Shown here one piece after another: positions 24,277-37,174 of a DNA stretch of 64,000 nucleotides. The notes beneath the pieces were generated by a model. It ran no database searches. It was not told where the DNA came from and was given only the letters and a program-made list of their open reading frames with translations. The translations under genes were made by a program, and so were the position numbers. The DNA is taken from positions 6,200,001-6,264,000 of the forward strand of contig VCCP01000002.1 in NCBI GenBank assembly GCA_005765155.1, in the 5' to 3' direction. This stretch comes from Zelopaecilomyces penicillatus. Its lineage: Eukaryota > Ascomycota > Sordariomycetes > Hypocreales > Pseudodiploosporaceae. Positions within the stretch are counted from its first letter, which is position 1; each line of letters opens with the position of its first letter.

Positions 24277-27200
24277 GACTCACCATCCATCCATCATATG
24301 CAAGCCCGCACTCCTCAGCCAGCTAAACGCGGGTTCTGGCACACGCCTGCGTGACTGGCTGACTGACTGGCAGCAGAGCCAACGCCGTTATGTCTCACAT
24401 CTCTCCTGTTGCATGTCTCGTGATACGTAGCGCTCGCTTTCAACTCACTGGCCACCCACCCCCCCTCTTGTCCATGTTTGGTCTCCCTTCGATGCAGAGG
24501 CTTGTAGTCCGATGATGACTTCTAACCCGCAACACTCCTCCCCCCCTCCCCGCTCTCTCTCTCCCCCCCCGAAACCCTTGTACAGCATGTATGTACATAC
24601 ACACACCACAGGGAACACACACGACACATTCACTCGCATCTCCGAACGAAAAGCACAGGATTGCCAAATAAAGGCGTTGTTTTTTTTGGTGTGTTTTTGG
24701 TGCCGTCGGGTTAAATCCCTTAACCGACCACCCGCTCCGTCCGGCCCGCATGCCGAAAGGCAGCAGGATTGTGAAGCGAGCTTTTGATGGAAATCCGCCG
24801 TCGTACTCGGCTCACACACATAGAATCACACGCAAAAAGTGGCACAGCATGGTGAGAAGAGCAGCAGCTCCCAAGGTCCTAGCTCCCCAGCTCTCTACGT
24901 AGTATTCCCCCAACTCCCACACGAACACCAAGCGCAAGCCTATGCCCATTGTTCGTATTCCAATCGACACTAAACAACCAGTAGAGGTGCCGTATTCCGA
25001 TCCGCCCACCATCTCCGCAGAACCCTTCTCTCGGGGGCTCCGTTGAAGGGGCAGACGACCTCCTCTGTTCATTCCTCATTTCTAACCTGCCTTTTTGCGC
25101 CTTCCGGGCCTCCTTGGAAGTCGACGCCTTTTTTTGTTCTATTTTGCCTTCTTGGCCGGCCCTCATTTGGGCCCCCCCTTGTCCCTCTGATGCATGCAAT
25201 CACGAGGGGTACATTGATGAACCGAAGACCAAGCTTTTTTTTTCTCTTTTCTATTTTTGAACATGAAACGACCGTTATTTTTTCCTCTTGCCTCTTTCTC
25301 TCTCTCTTGGTTGTAGTATGTAATCTGGAGGCATGTAACCCTAAACGAATCATGGCATTCCCTGTAACCTGTAACCTGCTGCACGTGGGAGGGGAATAGT
25401 CGGCATCAATGAATGCTTTACGACTTGTAATATGACCAATGCATCATCACCTTCCATTCCAAGAAATCTCCCTCGTGCAGACAACAATTTAGAAATTAAA
25501 GAAATTCAAGCAATGGGAAGAAGTAAAACAGCTCCTACGGCTCGACCTATTTTTCTCTGCTTGTAACCTGATTGGCTGGTACCTGACAGCTTGTAAGTAA
25601 TTACAGTAGTATAGCCGTCCCCCGACTTTACGAAACAAAGGTGCCGAGGCCTTAGTCATGTCGATCCTAGCTCTGCTTGCCATGCCCTTTGAAGTTAAGA
25701 CGAGTGGTGTTGAATGCTACCGTGCCAGCTTGCTTTATTACACTCACACTGGGTAACCTGTAGAAGTACTTCCGTAATATGCTGTGAGGCGCAGCATGAC
25801 GTGGTCCGGCGTTTTTGGGGATATAATGCTTTGAGAGCGGGAGATATTTCACCAATGATGCAATGTGTCGGTATGGTTCTGTTGATACTTGCATGTGCTT
25901 TGCTTGTCACTTAAATGCGATAAAATGCACTAACCCTTAATCAAATTGTCCAATTGTCAAGACAGTGGACGCGCAAGACGAAGTTTTCATTTATTGGCAA
26001 TAAATTAGCAAAACTGCAGCCAATGCGGATGAGTAAACACCCCGTATTCCCTCTGTAGGAACAGACAGGGGAGAAAACATCATTCCTGACCATTACCCCC
26101 CCGGCTGCGTTTCTTGGCATGGGGCTTTTTACCTTTCCTAGGGTTTTGTTGTTCTGCTCACGTTCTAGCATCTTTCCAAGATGGGGGAGGGAAGTCTTGG
26201 CAATGGCTAGAGACGAGCAAAGTTTTGTTTGTTTGATACGAATCAGGAAGGAAGAAGATGAGAAATAACAGCATCACCAAGAAGAAAACCAGTCAAGGAC
26301 CTGGTATGGAGAATGTCTGCGTCATCTTTACAGCATCTGCCACAACTAGGACCTAGTATGGAAAATATTGCCTGTACATTTCAATTCATTGTCTCGTTTG
26401 TCCGTACATACAGCTCACATGCATCGTGATGCTTTCCCCCGAAAGAACACCAAAAACACATACACCCCACGTTATGCTGAACGGCACAATAAGGGGACGG
26501 TGCATGCTGAACGGCAACCTATTCAAGAATGTTGTACATATATACCCATGTGCATATATGTATGTACGTCCACTACCACCATTGCTACTCTTACTTTTCC
26601 TACATTATCTTTTGCTTACATCCCACACATTGTTGATCCTCCCATACCCCTCCTTCTCTTCCCTATTTTGCCCTCCCACTGCCGACCGACATGATGTTTT
26701 GGAAACTTTTCTGAATAATTGTTGCGGGTAAATATTCCGTACACGTGTGTGTTTGTGTGTGTGGAAAATGAGTGGCCGATGATGGGGAGTTGGTTGGTTG
26801 CATTTTTTGTTCATATCGGAGAATTGGCTAGCAACGTGCAGGTACGTATGATAGCTAGAGTGGTTGTTTCAGTAAATTATAAGTCCTACCATACTAAATG
26901 TCCAAAATACATCCTATCCTTCATCTCTACTAAATCCCCAATTCACTCGATAGTCATTCAAACAAACCCCCAATACCCGCATGAATTGCCCATCAAATCT
27001 CCTTCCCCGCTGCAGTACTCTCCAATATCATCACAAAACCCGCTCCCTCTCCCTTTCCTAATGCTGCCAATCCCTGTCAACGTCGCTGCCCCAGCCGAAC
27101 CCGTCTCATTTGTCCGTGCCCACCTTGCCATCCTGCCCGCGCGGGGGCTCCAATCAAAAAAAAAGCTACATGGTCGTGTTTCAAGTTTTTTTTTTTTTGG

Positions 27201-29424
27201 CCCACGGTCCACTGCCAAAAGGGACAGGGTTTGACAGGGACCTGTTCTGTAATTGAAAGAGCGAAGACGCGAGAAAAGCGAAGACGCCTAAATGGAGTGT
27301 GAATGAGCAATATCTAGGGAAGCCTCCTGTCACGTCGGCACATTATGAGACAACGATTCTCCGCCGTCAGGTTTTATACTTTTTATTTGTATGGTGATTG
27401 ATTATCTTGTACGAATTAGGGCTATTACCTGCCCAGTAATGCATTCGAGCTCCTTTAGCCTTGGCATCGTGCTCTGATAAGCCATATACATTTACCCAAT
27501 TTGCACCCTACTATCCTGTAGCCTGTAGTCTGATAATCGGGACGCATACCCTGACAAATAAACCCAAAGAATACCGAGATACACGGAGAAAATAGTCATC
27601 AGAATAAAAAAAATCATTAATTGTCATCACTGACTTCCCAACTCGGGAGTATCAAAAAAACAAAAAAAAGAAAGCAACCAAAAATGGCCCATCTCAATGA
27701 GAGAGTGAGACACAATGGGACGGGATAGACGTCTGATCACCCATCGGAGCGCAATTGAGACATTCACAAACATCCTAAAGTCCCCAAGCTTACATGCCAT
27801 GCACGTCAATAAAAAAAATTGAATTGAAAGAAAGCTACCTATTAGGCCGTACCTCAATCCATCAGCGTGTCTGTCTACAAAGGTAAGAGCTAAGTCCGAT
27901 TTTCAGCGGGCCAGGGGGGCATCTAGTTCTGTTGTACAGAGTAATCACTTTACTTACAAAGTACTATTCGAGACACATTAGGGACAAAAAAACGAGGTAG
28001 CACGGCTCAGGTATGGTGTTGGCTTGTGGTTTTTTCTCTGAATCATATTTTATCACGCACCGGGTCTACCAAGCGTGTCAAGGGAGGAAAGTGATATGAT
28101 ATCATGGTACTAAATACAAAGACTAATGAGATGCAAGAATAATTGAGAAAGAACTGCATATCCACGAAATGCCATATAATGTAATACACAAAACCATGGC
28201 AAAGGCGCAGTCGCTGGTTCCGCATATGCCAAGCCAGGCAGTCCAACGTTCCAGACCCCCCGAAAAGGCATCCATTTGTTCCGTTTTCTGACAGGCGAAC
28301 ATTGCAAGCCAACAAAAACCCACCGGGGGCCTATTAGGTGGTGCACGGGGCTCAAAACTGAGCGCCGGAGCACACGTAAACCCCCTCCCCGGCTCGTTTG
28401 GGTCTGTTCACTGGAAAATGTGTGCGGTAGTAACAGAGGATTACGTCCATGGAAGGTCTAGACAGATGTAGTTCAATAAAGTATTGGAAGGGTTATATTA
28501 TTGATTTTTTGTTGATTAAATTAAATGTATTTCTCCGCCGCTACCAGCGGGGGGATACCAAAAGCCACCGTGGTCCAGACCTGCGCAGAACCGATGAGGC
28601 TGCGAGGGCGCTCTGGCCCCAACATGTGATGAGACAAAAGATGCCCATCCGATGCAGCCCTGCTGCTACCGTGATTCGAAGCTGTGGAGATGCACATCAC
28701 CAAAGTCCTGTGGCAAAACCCTCCTCCTTCTTATCCCTTATCCATCATTCTCCTCCCCCACAACAATGTGGAAAAAAAACCAGCTGGTAGCCTCGTGGGG
28801 AGCACGCAGCAGACTGCATAGGCCGTGGTAACGCTGACTGCATTTCCCATCAACCGCTCGCGCACACAGCGCATTCAAAGTGACTCCATCGTACCCATCG
28901 TTTCGGTCGACTTCCAAGACAACCAACACTGTGGGCGACCGAGGCCCCCGTCTCGATTAATGCAGTGTTTCGGCGCGTTCGGCAGCGACAGGTGCAGCCA
29001 TGCACTGAGGGGCAGTGCCTGAGGAAAAGTGACAAGGGTGTCTCTTCTGCACATAGGAATAGAAAGCCTGGGTCTTGCCCGTTGGCAGACATGTTCCGCA
29101 GTTGGGTTGGCTGAACCTCATTAATCCCAGAATGGTGGAGACGAGCAAAATCTCATTGGGGTTGTCCAACTGAAAAGGTTGTGGACAGATGTCGTGTCCC
29201 AAGTCGCCGGCAAGCCGTGCCAGTCGTGTTTCAAGACCGGGCCCGTAGCAGAGGGGGCCAAACTCAAGAGCCGTCCAAAAGGGTGCACATATCGTGTACG
29301 ATGAGACCCTTGAAAGTGGAGGGGGTATTTGAAGGGAGGTTTGAGAAAAATGTGTTCTGATAAGAGTTGAAAAGAAACCTCGTCAATGGAAGTTCAAAGA
29401 CGAGTCCAGGGCGCCGCGCGTCCT

Positions 29425-29700
29425 TCACTTGTAGCCGACCATGTTGGCGCATCGGTCGCAGTAGTAGAGGTTGTGGGAGATGCGGACCATGCCGGCGCTG
29501 CTGGCGTCGTCTGTTGACGTTGTCTCAACGGCACGAGCGCAGCGCATGCAGCGCAGCACCTGCACGGAGGCGATGGGTCGCGGGCGGTGGGAGTCCATGC
29601 TGACTCGGTAGCCGGTGCCAGAAGATGAGTCGGAATCGGAAGATGCTGATGAGGAAGAAGAACCAAAGTGCTGGTTGGACGGTCTTGTGGCGGATGGCAT
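29425..29700 (-). CDS. small zinc-ribbon-like protein, 91 aa
   Basis: Single-exon frame with an ATG at 29698-29700. The N-terminal half is Ser/Asp-rich and likely disordered. The C-terminal half contains CMRC and, about 33 residues later, CDRC (LYYCDRCANMVGYK at the end), the spacing of a four-cysteine zinc ribbon. The stop follows directly after the motif, as expected for a complete small domain. It lies alone inside an otherwise gene-free 23 kb. I do not recognise an assigned function; similar short CxxC..CxxC proteins occur in Sordariomycetes as hypotheticals. Its cysteine spacing and intact short frame argue against chance, but expression should decide. Confidence 0.62.
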   Translation of the reverse strand: MPSATRPSNQHFGSSSSSASSDSDSSSGTGYRVSMDSHRPRPIASVQVLRCMRCARAVETTSTDDASSAGMVRISHNLYYCDRCANMVGYK

Positions 29701-31000
29701 CTTGGGTGGTTGTGGTTGTTGTGTGATGGCAGGTTGTGCCTCTTATACGGGTGTAAGTGTGCGTGCGGGTGAGAGAGACGACGGCGGGCTGTGTAGCCAG
29801 CAATAGGGTGTCGAGTGGGTGGTCAGAGGAATTGGTGGTTGTTTGTTGATTGCTTTGCTTTGGTTTGGTGATGATGATGAGAGTTGCGAGGTTTCAACTT
29901 TTCAAGGAGCGGCAAAAGTTGGTAGCAGCAGGCTTGAGTCTCGAGGTTGTGAAGAAAGTAAGAGGCCATGAATGGGGGGAGGCGAGCTTGTTAAAGTAAT
30001 CGGGAAGGGAGGTGTGTGTGATGTGATGGTGGAGTGAATATAGGTACGGAGGTACCTGGGATGCCCTGTGCTGTAGGCACGGAGACAGTGCCGTGGGCTG
30101 CTGGGCTTGTGGGCTGGGCTTGTGGGCAGGAATTTAAAAAAGGGTCTCCAGCAAGGCAGCCAGACAGGCTAGCCAAGCCCCCAGGCCAGGGTTGCCAGGG
30201 TATGCCCATGAGACACGGCATGGGGTGCGCGTTGCAATCGACGATGGGGGAAAGACGTCGTCCAAGACGTCGTCCAAGGCCAGCAGTCATACAACCTACA
30301 CTACAGTACAGGGCCCTGTATGTCGGCTGAGGCCGCGTCGTTTCGGGCGGCGCGGCGGCGCAAAGATGGGAGGAAGCCGGTTGCGGCTGCGGGCTCGGCT
30401 GCCACGGGGAGACGAACAAAGTTGACGGTACAACAAAAAACAGCGACTGGAAAAGCCTCTCTCCGCTGGTGGTTTTCAACATGTATTCCGGCGGTTGATG
30501 CGCGCGGAAAGAAAACTCCTATTCATGTGGACTTTTAATGCCATCTACCATCTACCAACTAACTACCAACTTTACGCCTGAGAAAGGCAGTCGTGTAATC
30601 AGTGCGTGCGTACAGCGTCACCAAGTGGCAGTGACAGTTTCCTCCCGGAGGCGCTCAAATTTATGAAGTTAACGAGTGGTTTGGCAGCCCCATCGAATGA
30701 ACCCACGTATGTACAAACGGAAAAGGAAAAAAAAAAAGAAGGGAGGGAGTCTCGGGAGTAAAAGAAAAAAGGGCGGGCGAAAGGGGGGTGTGCGGCCGTG
30801 GTAGGGTGTGTAGTTGCTGTGCTGTGCTGTGCTGTGTTCATGCTCGTGCAACGTTGGGCTTGTCTCGCGCGATCGAACAGACTGGCCAAAATAAAAAAAA
30901 GTGCGCCCCCTCCCCCCTCCCCGCGGGCGAAACTCAGACACGCGATGAAAACCGTCTCAGTGCATCGAACCGTATATTACAGAGCAGGCACCTTTTACTT

Positions 31001-31017
31001 GGGGGGGGGGGGGGGGG
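31001..31017 (+). repeat. G17 homopolymer
   Basis: Seventeen consecutive G, followed by TGG. Could form G-quadruplexes; also a place where read length or assembly may be unreliable. Confidence 0.9.
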
Positions 31018-31362
31018 TGGATTTTTATGTACGTGTACGTACGGTTGTACCTCATATTACAGCGCATACCAGAGCAGGGCAGGGCTCGCCAGTTGCTTAG
31101 CCAAGGCAAGCCTGCCAAATTACCGTAAGAAACAGGCAGCGAGAAAGAAGAAGCTGCAGAGTGCGCCCAGACAAGGCTTGGCGTTTGAGAAATGGGGGGC
31201 GTGTGCGCTTTTGGGCCGCTTGCATCTTTTCCCACCTGGGTTTACATACAACTAGGTCGTATGGTTGGGCTCTGGGCTTGGTGTGTTGGGTTGGAGGATC
31301 GTGAGTGGCTGGAGTTGATTCCGTGAGTTGGAGGAGCCCTTGCGGGCCTATTACTCGTAGTG

Positions 31363-31402
31363 CTGGTCTGGGTCTGGTCAGGTCTGGTCTGGTCTGGGTC
31401 TG
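31363..31402. repeat. GGTCT/GGGTCT tandem repeat
   Basis: Seven or so GGTCT-based units with one TCA interruption, in the gene-poor interval. Confidence 0.75.
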
Positions 31403-33431
31403 GCGGTTGTCGATGATTGTGCAACATGTGAAATGTGCTGTTAATATGCAATTGTGTGTGGGAGTGTGACTACAGTCATTGAATTAACTCTCCCACCATC
31501 TTATCAAACCCAACCGGAGCAAAACGAGGCAAAAATGGTTAATTAAAATAAAATGGACAAGAAATGGGAAGCCGTAATATACCTTGGGCGGAACAAACCT
31601 CCTTTTTTCGTACATACATAAAGCATCCAACGTGTGGGGATTTAAACCTGTGGTTCGCTTCCTCGGTGGCTTCCAGGTTTCCATTCCAATGTAATGCAAT
31701 GCAATCCGTGGGGGAATTGGTTTGGTTTGGTTTGGTTTCGTCCTGGAAATGGCCGTTCGTCATCGCCGTCGGCTCCGACAAGCTTCTTCCGTGCAGCAAC
31801 AAGCAGCACCAGCGGCACCACCAGCACTGGGGAGGCTTCTACGATTGTGGCTGTCCCATGGGTGGCTGCAAGGCGCTGCCTGCCTGGCGTCGGTCGGGTG
31901 CCTTTGTCTGATAGGGGCGGAGGTCAAGTCCTGAGAGTTGTTTTAGGTGTGATTGCGCTGTGCAATGCGCTGTGCGTGGTGTGTGCTACGTACAGTTGAT
32001 GTCTGGGAGTTACAGTGGAGTGGTTGCCTAGACGGTGCTTGTCGGCGTAATACAGCAGACCAGCACTATTAATTATTACAGCGGCGCCCACAGAATTGAT
32101 AGGTGGCTTCAAGTACAGTAATAACCCCCCCTGTAGCGCCGCCGCCCTGAAGATGGATGGTTGGATTGATGGGATTTGTGATGCATCCAATGTCCGTTCC
32201 CAAGTCCGTCCAGTCAGATGTGTTATGTGCTGCGTGTTGCGTGTTGCGTGTCGTCGCCCTAATAAATTACTTATTTCCAGTGGCTTTTTTTATGTTTTTT
32301 TTTTTACTTCTATTCGCTGGCCCTGTGTTGATTCAATATTTCAATAGCAACCTATAATTAGGCAGGTTTAACGGATCGGATGCGCGGCTCCCCGAGCCCC
32401 CAAAATACAAATGCAAAACCCGGATGTATCGAACAGGACAATGGGATTCGTTTGTTTTACTTGTCGGCGAACCACAGCTAGCATGGGAAACCCGTATTCC
32501 AAAGGGAGTCAAAAAAGTCTCCAGTAAACAACCAACCCCCTTTGAGTGAAGGGAAAATCGAATCACCCCAATTTGGGTTCCGGAGTACACGGGGAAGGAA
32601 GCCTCAAACAAAAGGGCCCAGCCATGGGTACAGGTAGGTAAGAATAGAAGCATTGATGAAACAGACAAAGAACGCCTCAAACTGGGTTACGCTAAGCCCT
32701 TGTTCCATGGCTTGACTGTGCTACTAATTACTACGCTGTAAGTGGCACAGCTTTTATGGATGGGCCCAGTACAGTGATATATTTAGAGATCTGGAATCTT
32801 GGCGTCGGGTAAGCAAGCATTGAGTAAAGAATGCTTGCTGTGATGCTGGCATGATGTTGGCCGTTTTATTTAGAGCTGCTACCCAAGTATCAAATCTGCG
32901 TACCTATGCGCCGGGCTCCCTTGGCAACTTCCGGATCCGTGTAATCCTGTCGGGAATAAAGGGCTAGCCAGTTTTAATATTCATCGCCAAATACCAATGT
33001 CAATGCCAACCTTGCGGGGATGCTAAAGGAGAATGAAGTCCAACTTTGACAAGGCTGCTGCGGTTGGTTGCCTTTTTGCCGAATACGCATCTCCCTGCAG
33101 GTTGGACAGGCTGTGAATTGGTTTAATAAACAGTTCAGCACAGGATGAGTCATCTTTTCGGACGAGACCTTTTCGTCGTCTTTGTTCAATCTCGCTTATC
33201 TATCAACATCACGAAATCCCATTATTGTATTTTTTTTTCTTTTTTCTTTATTATTTTCCCCTTTGTCGCAGGTGATTGACTCACTTTACGGGGACAATGG
33301 ACTTTTTTAAAGTCCAATGTGGAGGAGGCGGGTGCCAGCAGCATTTTTCGGTAAAATGATTACTTTGGGTCGCAGAGCAAAGCAGCTCTGCGATCATAGC
33401 TTGTGATAACGCACAACACAAAAGGGGGGTG

Positions 33432-33455
33432 GGAGCTGGAGCTGGAGCTGGAGCT
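33432..33455. repeat. (GGAGCT)4
   Basis: Four perfect hexamer units following a G6 run. Confidence 0.9.
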
Positions 33456-36400
33456 GTCATGACAGAGCATTGTACTACGTATACAAACACCATAATATCA
33501 TTGGGTCTTTTGACAAATTATATCGAAATGCTGTGGCATGTGTTGCGAGCCAGCCAGCAAGCCAGCCAGCAAGCCCAGAAACACAAGACGTCGTGGTCAG
33601 CGGTTTCGGTCATGGCTGCAGCTTATGGGCCAGTGTGTTGCAGGAACTGGCCACGCAAGCTCGGCATGTAAGAAAGGCGATTCGGTGGTTGCGGTGTATG
33701 ATATTGAAGTAAAAGGTACCTCAATTGGAAGCAATCATGACCAAACAACTGTCCTCTTTGATTGCTGCGCCTTCTTTCCCATCCCATCCCATCCCTGCTC
33801 TGCCCTGCCTAACACAAAGAGCAAGGCTGTAAAAAGCGACAGGCATTCTGAGTTGCCTTTTGCAAGTAATATCCGTCAGTGCTTTTTGCCGTCACCGACT
33901 TTGCCCTGCGGTGTACATATGGGATCCCCAATCTAATCCAATCGGTTGTCTTTACCAACATCACCACCTACTATGGCCAAGTAAATGCTCCGGACCTGTC
34001 ATCCCTTGTGTTGCCGGGGAGCCGGGGCTTCGGTGACTTGGTCTCGGCTGGAGGACACGCATGCATAAGTGCACGTCTGTAGAGTAATTATGGGATATCC
34101 ATCCAATGGCCGGGTGTAAAAGGGGAATAAAGAAAGATAGATGGCCGTGAAAAAAAAAACCCCATGGGCAAACACGTAGTAAAACAAAACAAAAAAGGGC
34201 TCCTGATGTGAGTCACTGATTCTGCTCCACTTGCCAAGCGCCAGAATCAACTCCACGACATTGGCAATTCCCACTTTGGGCACATCTGTAGACAGGCTGC
34301 TTTGCTGTCTTTGATTTGGAGAGGTTTGTCGATGCCATCGATCAAGTGGACCTGGGACCTGGGACAGCGCTGAATTAACGCCCTGTAACATTACAAGCTT
34401 CACCCGCTCAGTGCACTGTTGTACATACAGCACACCTACGAGGCTACGACAACCAGGGCATGCACCGATGCGTTCAATGGCCCGCACAGATACCTGTACC
34501 TTGAAAGCAAAGGGGAACACAAGGGCTGTGTGTAACAGCGGTTAACAGGCGATTCATCAAAGGCCCTCGCTGGCCGGCTGCCTCCCTCGGCGGATGTCCG
34601 TGCTAAGGTATGCACGTTCGTTCATTGGGCACCTATGGCAGAAGCAGAAGAAGAACGTTCAAGTCCCAGTCCTACCATGCAGAGTTCCTCGTAGATGGTT
34701 GGCTAGTCCTACCTAGGACATTGAAAAGGTAGAAAACCCGGCACCCAGATGCCGAGGAACTTTCCAGCGCCGCTGTAACTTCCAAGGCTGTAGGTATGGA
34801 CCTCCCTGGAGCTGCAGCCCTGGGGAGAACCTTTCCAGGCAACCGAACCATTTTCAAGCGGGAAGTCTTCAGCCAGCCACACAGCCCTGCGAGAATTGCA
34901 CTGGGCTGGTTTCTACACCGTACCTTGGGGATATGTGTCGTCCAAGCGAACCCAATCTTAGAGAAGAGCCCCTTCTACAAAGAATGCAGGGAGGTTTTTC
35001 ATGAGCGTGTAATTTTTTCAAAAATTTCATTTTAATTTTGGGGGGTTCTTCCTGGTCTATAAGTCCCCGACTCAAGAATAAATCCACAAAGAGTAAAATT
35101 CAACAACAGAATCCTTGTCTGAAAAACCACAGCCCAATTTTTTTCCTTACTCTGGGGCGGGTTTTGAAAACGGGGCGAAAACGGGGCGAAGACAGCTCAA
35201 TTTGGGTTAGTGCCATCGGCAACTCCTGATGGTATGCCCAAATGTACGATGGAGAGCCCCTGTTGAAAAGCAAACGCGTGTCTATATGCATAAATGCATA
35301 TATATATGCTTGTACCTGTAGAACAAGCAAGAAATGGTTTTGTTGCAACCAAAAGTAACAAGCATGCATGCCAGGATTTATGTGTGTAGCTGGAACACGC
35401 CCCCCCTTCTTTTGGCGCATGTTGCTTTTGTCCAGCTTGTTCAAGATTACGGTACAACCAGTCAGGCTCAAGTACCTGACTTAGCCAGAGAACAAGGGAA
35501 CGAACGGGAAGTGCTTTGACGGCGGTAAATGAGAAACATGGGCAGTATTTAAGTTGGTGAGTCACTCCATCGAATCCAAGACATTCCGATCGGAGTCCCG
35601 GTTTATTACTGATTGACAACGCCCTTGAACTCCATTTCCCGTTTCAAATGGTTTTCCCCCAAAACGGTGGCCTAATGGGGTAAAACCCCCCAACGATCCT
35701 CCATCCCCCACCAACTACCACCACCACCTGCATCCTCCCGTTTTGCTTGCATGGCATTGGCGCTGTCGATCGGTTGGGTCTTCTCATGTGGTGGTGAGTT
35801 GAGTTGAGTTGAGTTGACAAGACGGCCGGGGCATGTCAAAATTCCCGATTGTCATCACTTCTCCCGATGCCCTCAGCCGAGTCAGCCGTCGATGACAGTC
35901 CCCGATCTGGCCATATCATGCGGCGGGCAGAACCCTCATTTCTCACACCATTCCCTCTCTTTGTGAAGAAGATAACTCCGCAGTAGGTGCAATCCCTCGT
36001 TTCATGTAATTATTTGCTCAAAGTTTGCCCCATCTCGATGCAATGCATCAAATCGTGACATTGCACCACGGAGATGCAACCCCCGAATAGCTGTTCTATG
36101 GCAAAATAAAAAAAAACCGGGTGTCATAGCTTAGGAGATGTCGCTCCTACTGGTCATCATCCCTGATTGACCTTGTTCTCATTTCATATTGATGATCGCC
36201 AGTGTGTCATGGACGGGCTGATGCAAGTCATCTGCGACCCTTTTATTTCCTCACTTTTGATTATTTATCATTGACGTTGCTTTCTTTTCTTTTGTCCCAC
36301 AACTTGGGAAACGCAAAGGCAGCTGGAGTTTGGGCCAGGCCGCGTTTTTTTTACCGATGAGACGGGTAGCCAGTGGGGCCATATAGTCATCCCACTGTTT

Positions 36401-36617
36401 CCCTTCTATGCCTAAATCGGAAACCCGGCTCTGGGGATCCAGTCGCCTTCTAGGACCACGGGGTGTGTGTTAGTCCCAGTGTTATATGTGCCGATCCATC
36501 AGCCTTAATCCGATGGTCTGGATAGAACAAAAGCTACGCAGAGTAGCGCCGCTGGGTAGTTTTTTTTTCCCCAATAGGCTACGATGGAGCTGGGATAGAA
36601 CAAAATGAAGGAAAAGG

Positions 36618-37174
36618 CTAAAACGTGGAGAACGGAATGGACTCCGATGAGAAAGGAATCTTCCTTCCACCATGCGCTGTGAGTGATGATCGTCGATGGG
36701 CAACCCGGCCGAAAGGCGCATCCGACGGGGAGAGGGGGACTCGCGCATCGGGAGGGTAGTTCGACTGGTCATGCACGATGGTTTGGGAAAATGGCTGCGC
36801 TATTGGTGTTTGGGGGGACCAACAAGTGTGTTGTATAAATGGCAACCTGTACGCAACACTTTCGTTTGATAGATCGAGGGGATCGGAATCGGCAAACATT
36901 GGGTCAACGCCATGCCATGGCGATCCCAACATAGTCAAAGGGTCATCAACGTTATAAATCACGGAGGAAGTCTTCATTTCGCCACTGCCACGGAGGCCGT
37001 TCACGTCACGTCCGACATTGAGAAAATCCCATTCTTGGTTATCTGTTTGTAAAGCTGGTAGATTCAAGCGATCATGGATATTATTGTCTATGACAACTAC
37101 CTTCTCATCAAGACATACAAGATCTGGCAGCCGCGACAGCTTTTCTATCAAGATATTACAAATTGTAGGACGCA
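36618..37174 (-). CDS. doubtful 185-codon frame, possible 3' exon of an unrecognised gene
   Basis: An open frame without an ATG at its beginning but starting directly after a TTTGCAG acceptor (37175 and above on the minus strand). A short exon beginning ATGATGGAGTC near 37393 with a GTAATA donor would join it in frame. The translation has ordinary composition (VDDPLTMLG, ADSDPLDLS, SPSDAPFG) without repeats, but I recognise no domain. A frame of this length can arise by chance in an interval this large, so it is recorded only as a candidate. Confidence 0.25.

Larger units (their letters stand above)
20976..29424. other. 8.4 kb gene desert, left part
   Basis: No open frame here has recognisable domains or a credible exon chain; most are made of repeats or poly-Pro/Ser translations. 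Contents include a (GT)n microsatellite (about 21977-21998), G-runs near 22408, tandem CCCATT/CATTCC units (about 24240-24275), long A/T runs, a near-direct repeat (AGGACCTGGTATGG / AGGACCTAGTATGG near 26296 and 26350) and short palindromes (TAGGTACCTA at 23972, TACGGAGTA at 21606). Base composition is close to that of the gene-rich part, so it is not an obvious AT isochore. Confidence 0.55.

Noticed and set aside
26290..26370. Near-direct repeat AGGACCTGGTATGG / AGGACCTAGTATGG as a target-site or element end
   Set aside because: Only about 17 of 21 positions match and there is no inverted terminal structure between the copies; too weak to call an element.
29991..30482. 163-codon open frame (-)
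   Set aside because: GC-rich, Pro-biased translation beside the small zinc-ribbon gene; more likely its promoter or leader.
33999..34520. 173-codon open frame (-)
   Set aside because: No recognisable family; includes translated A-runs; no supporting splice structure.
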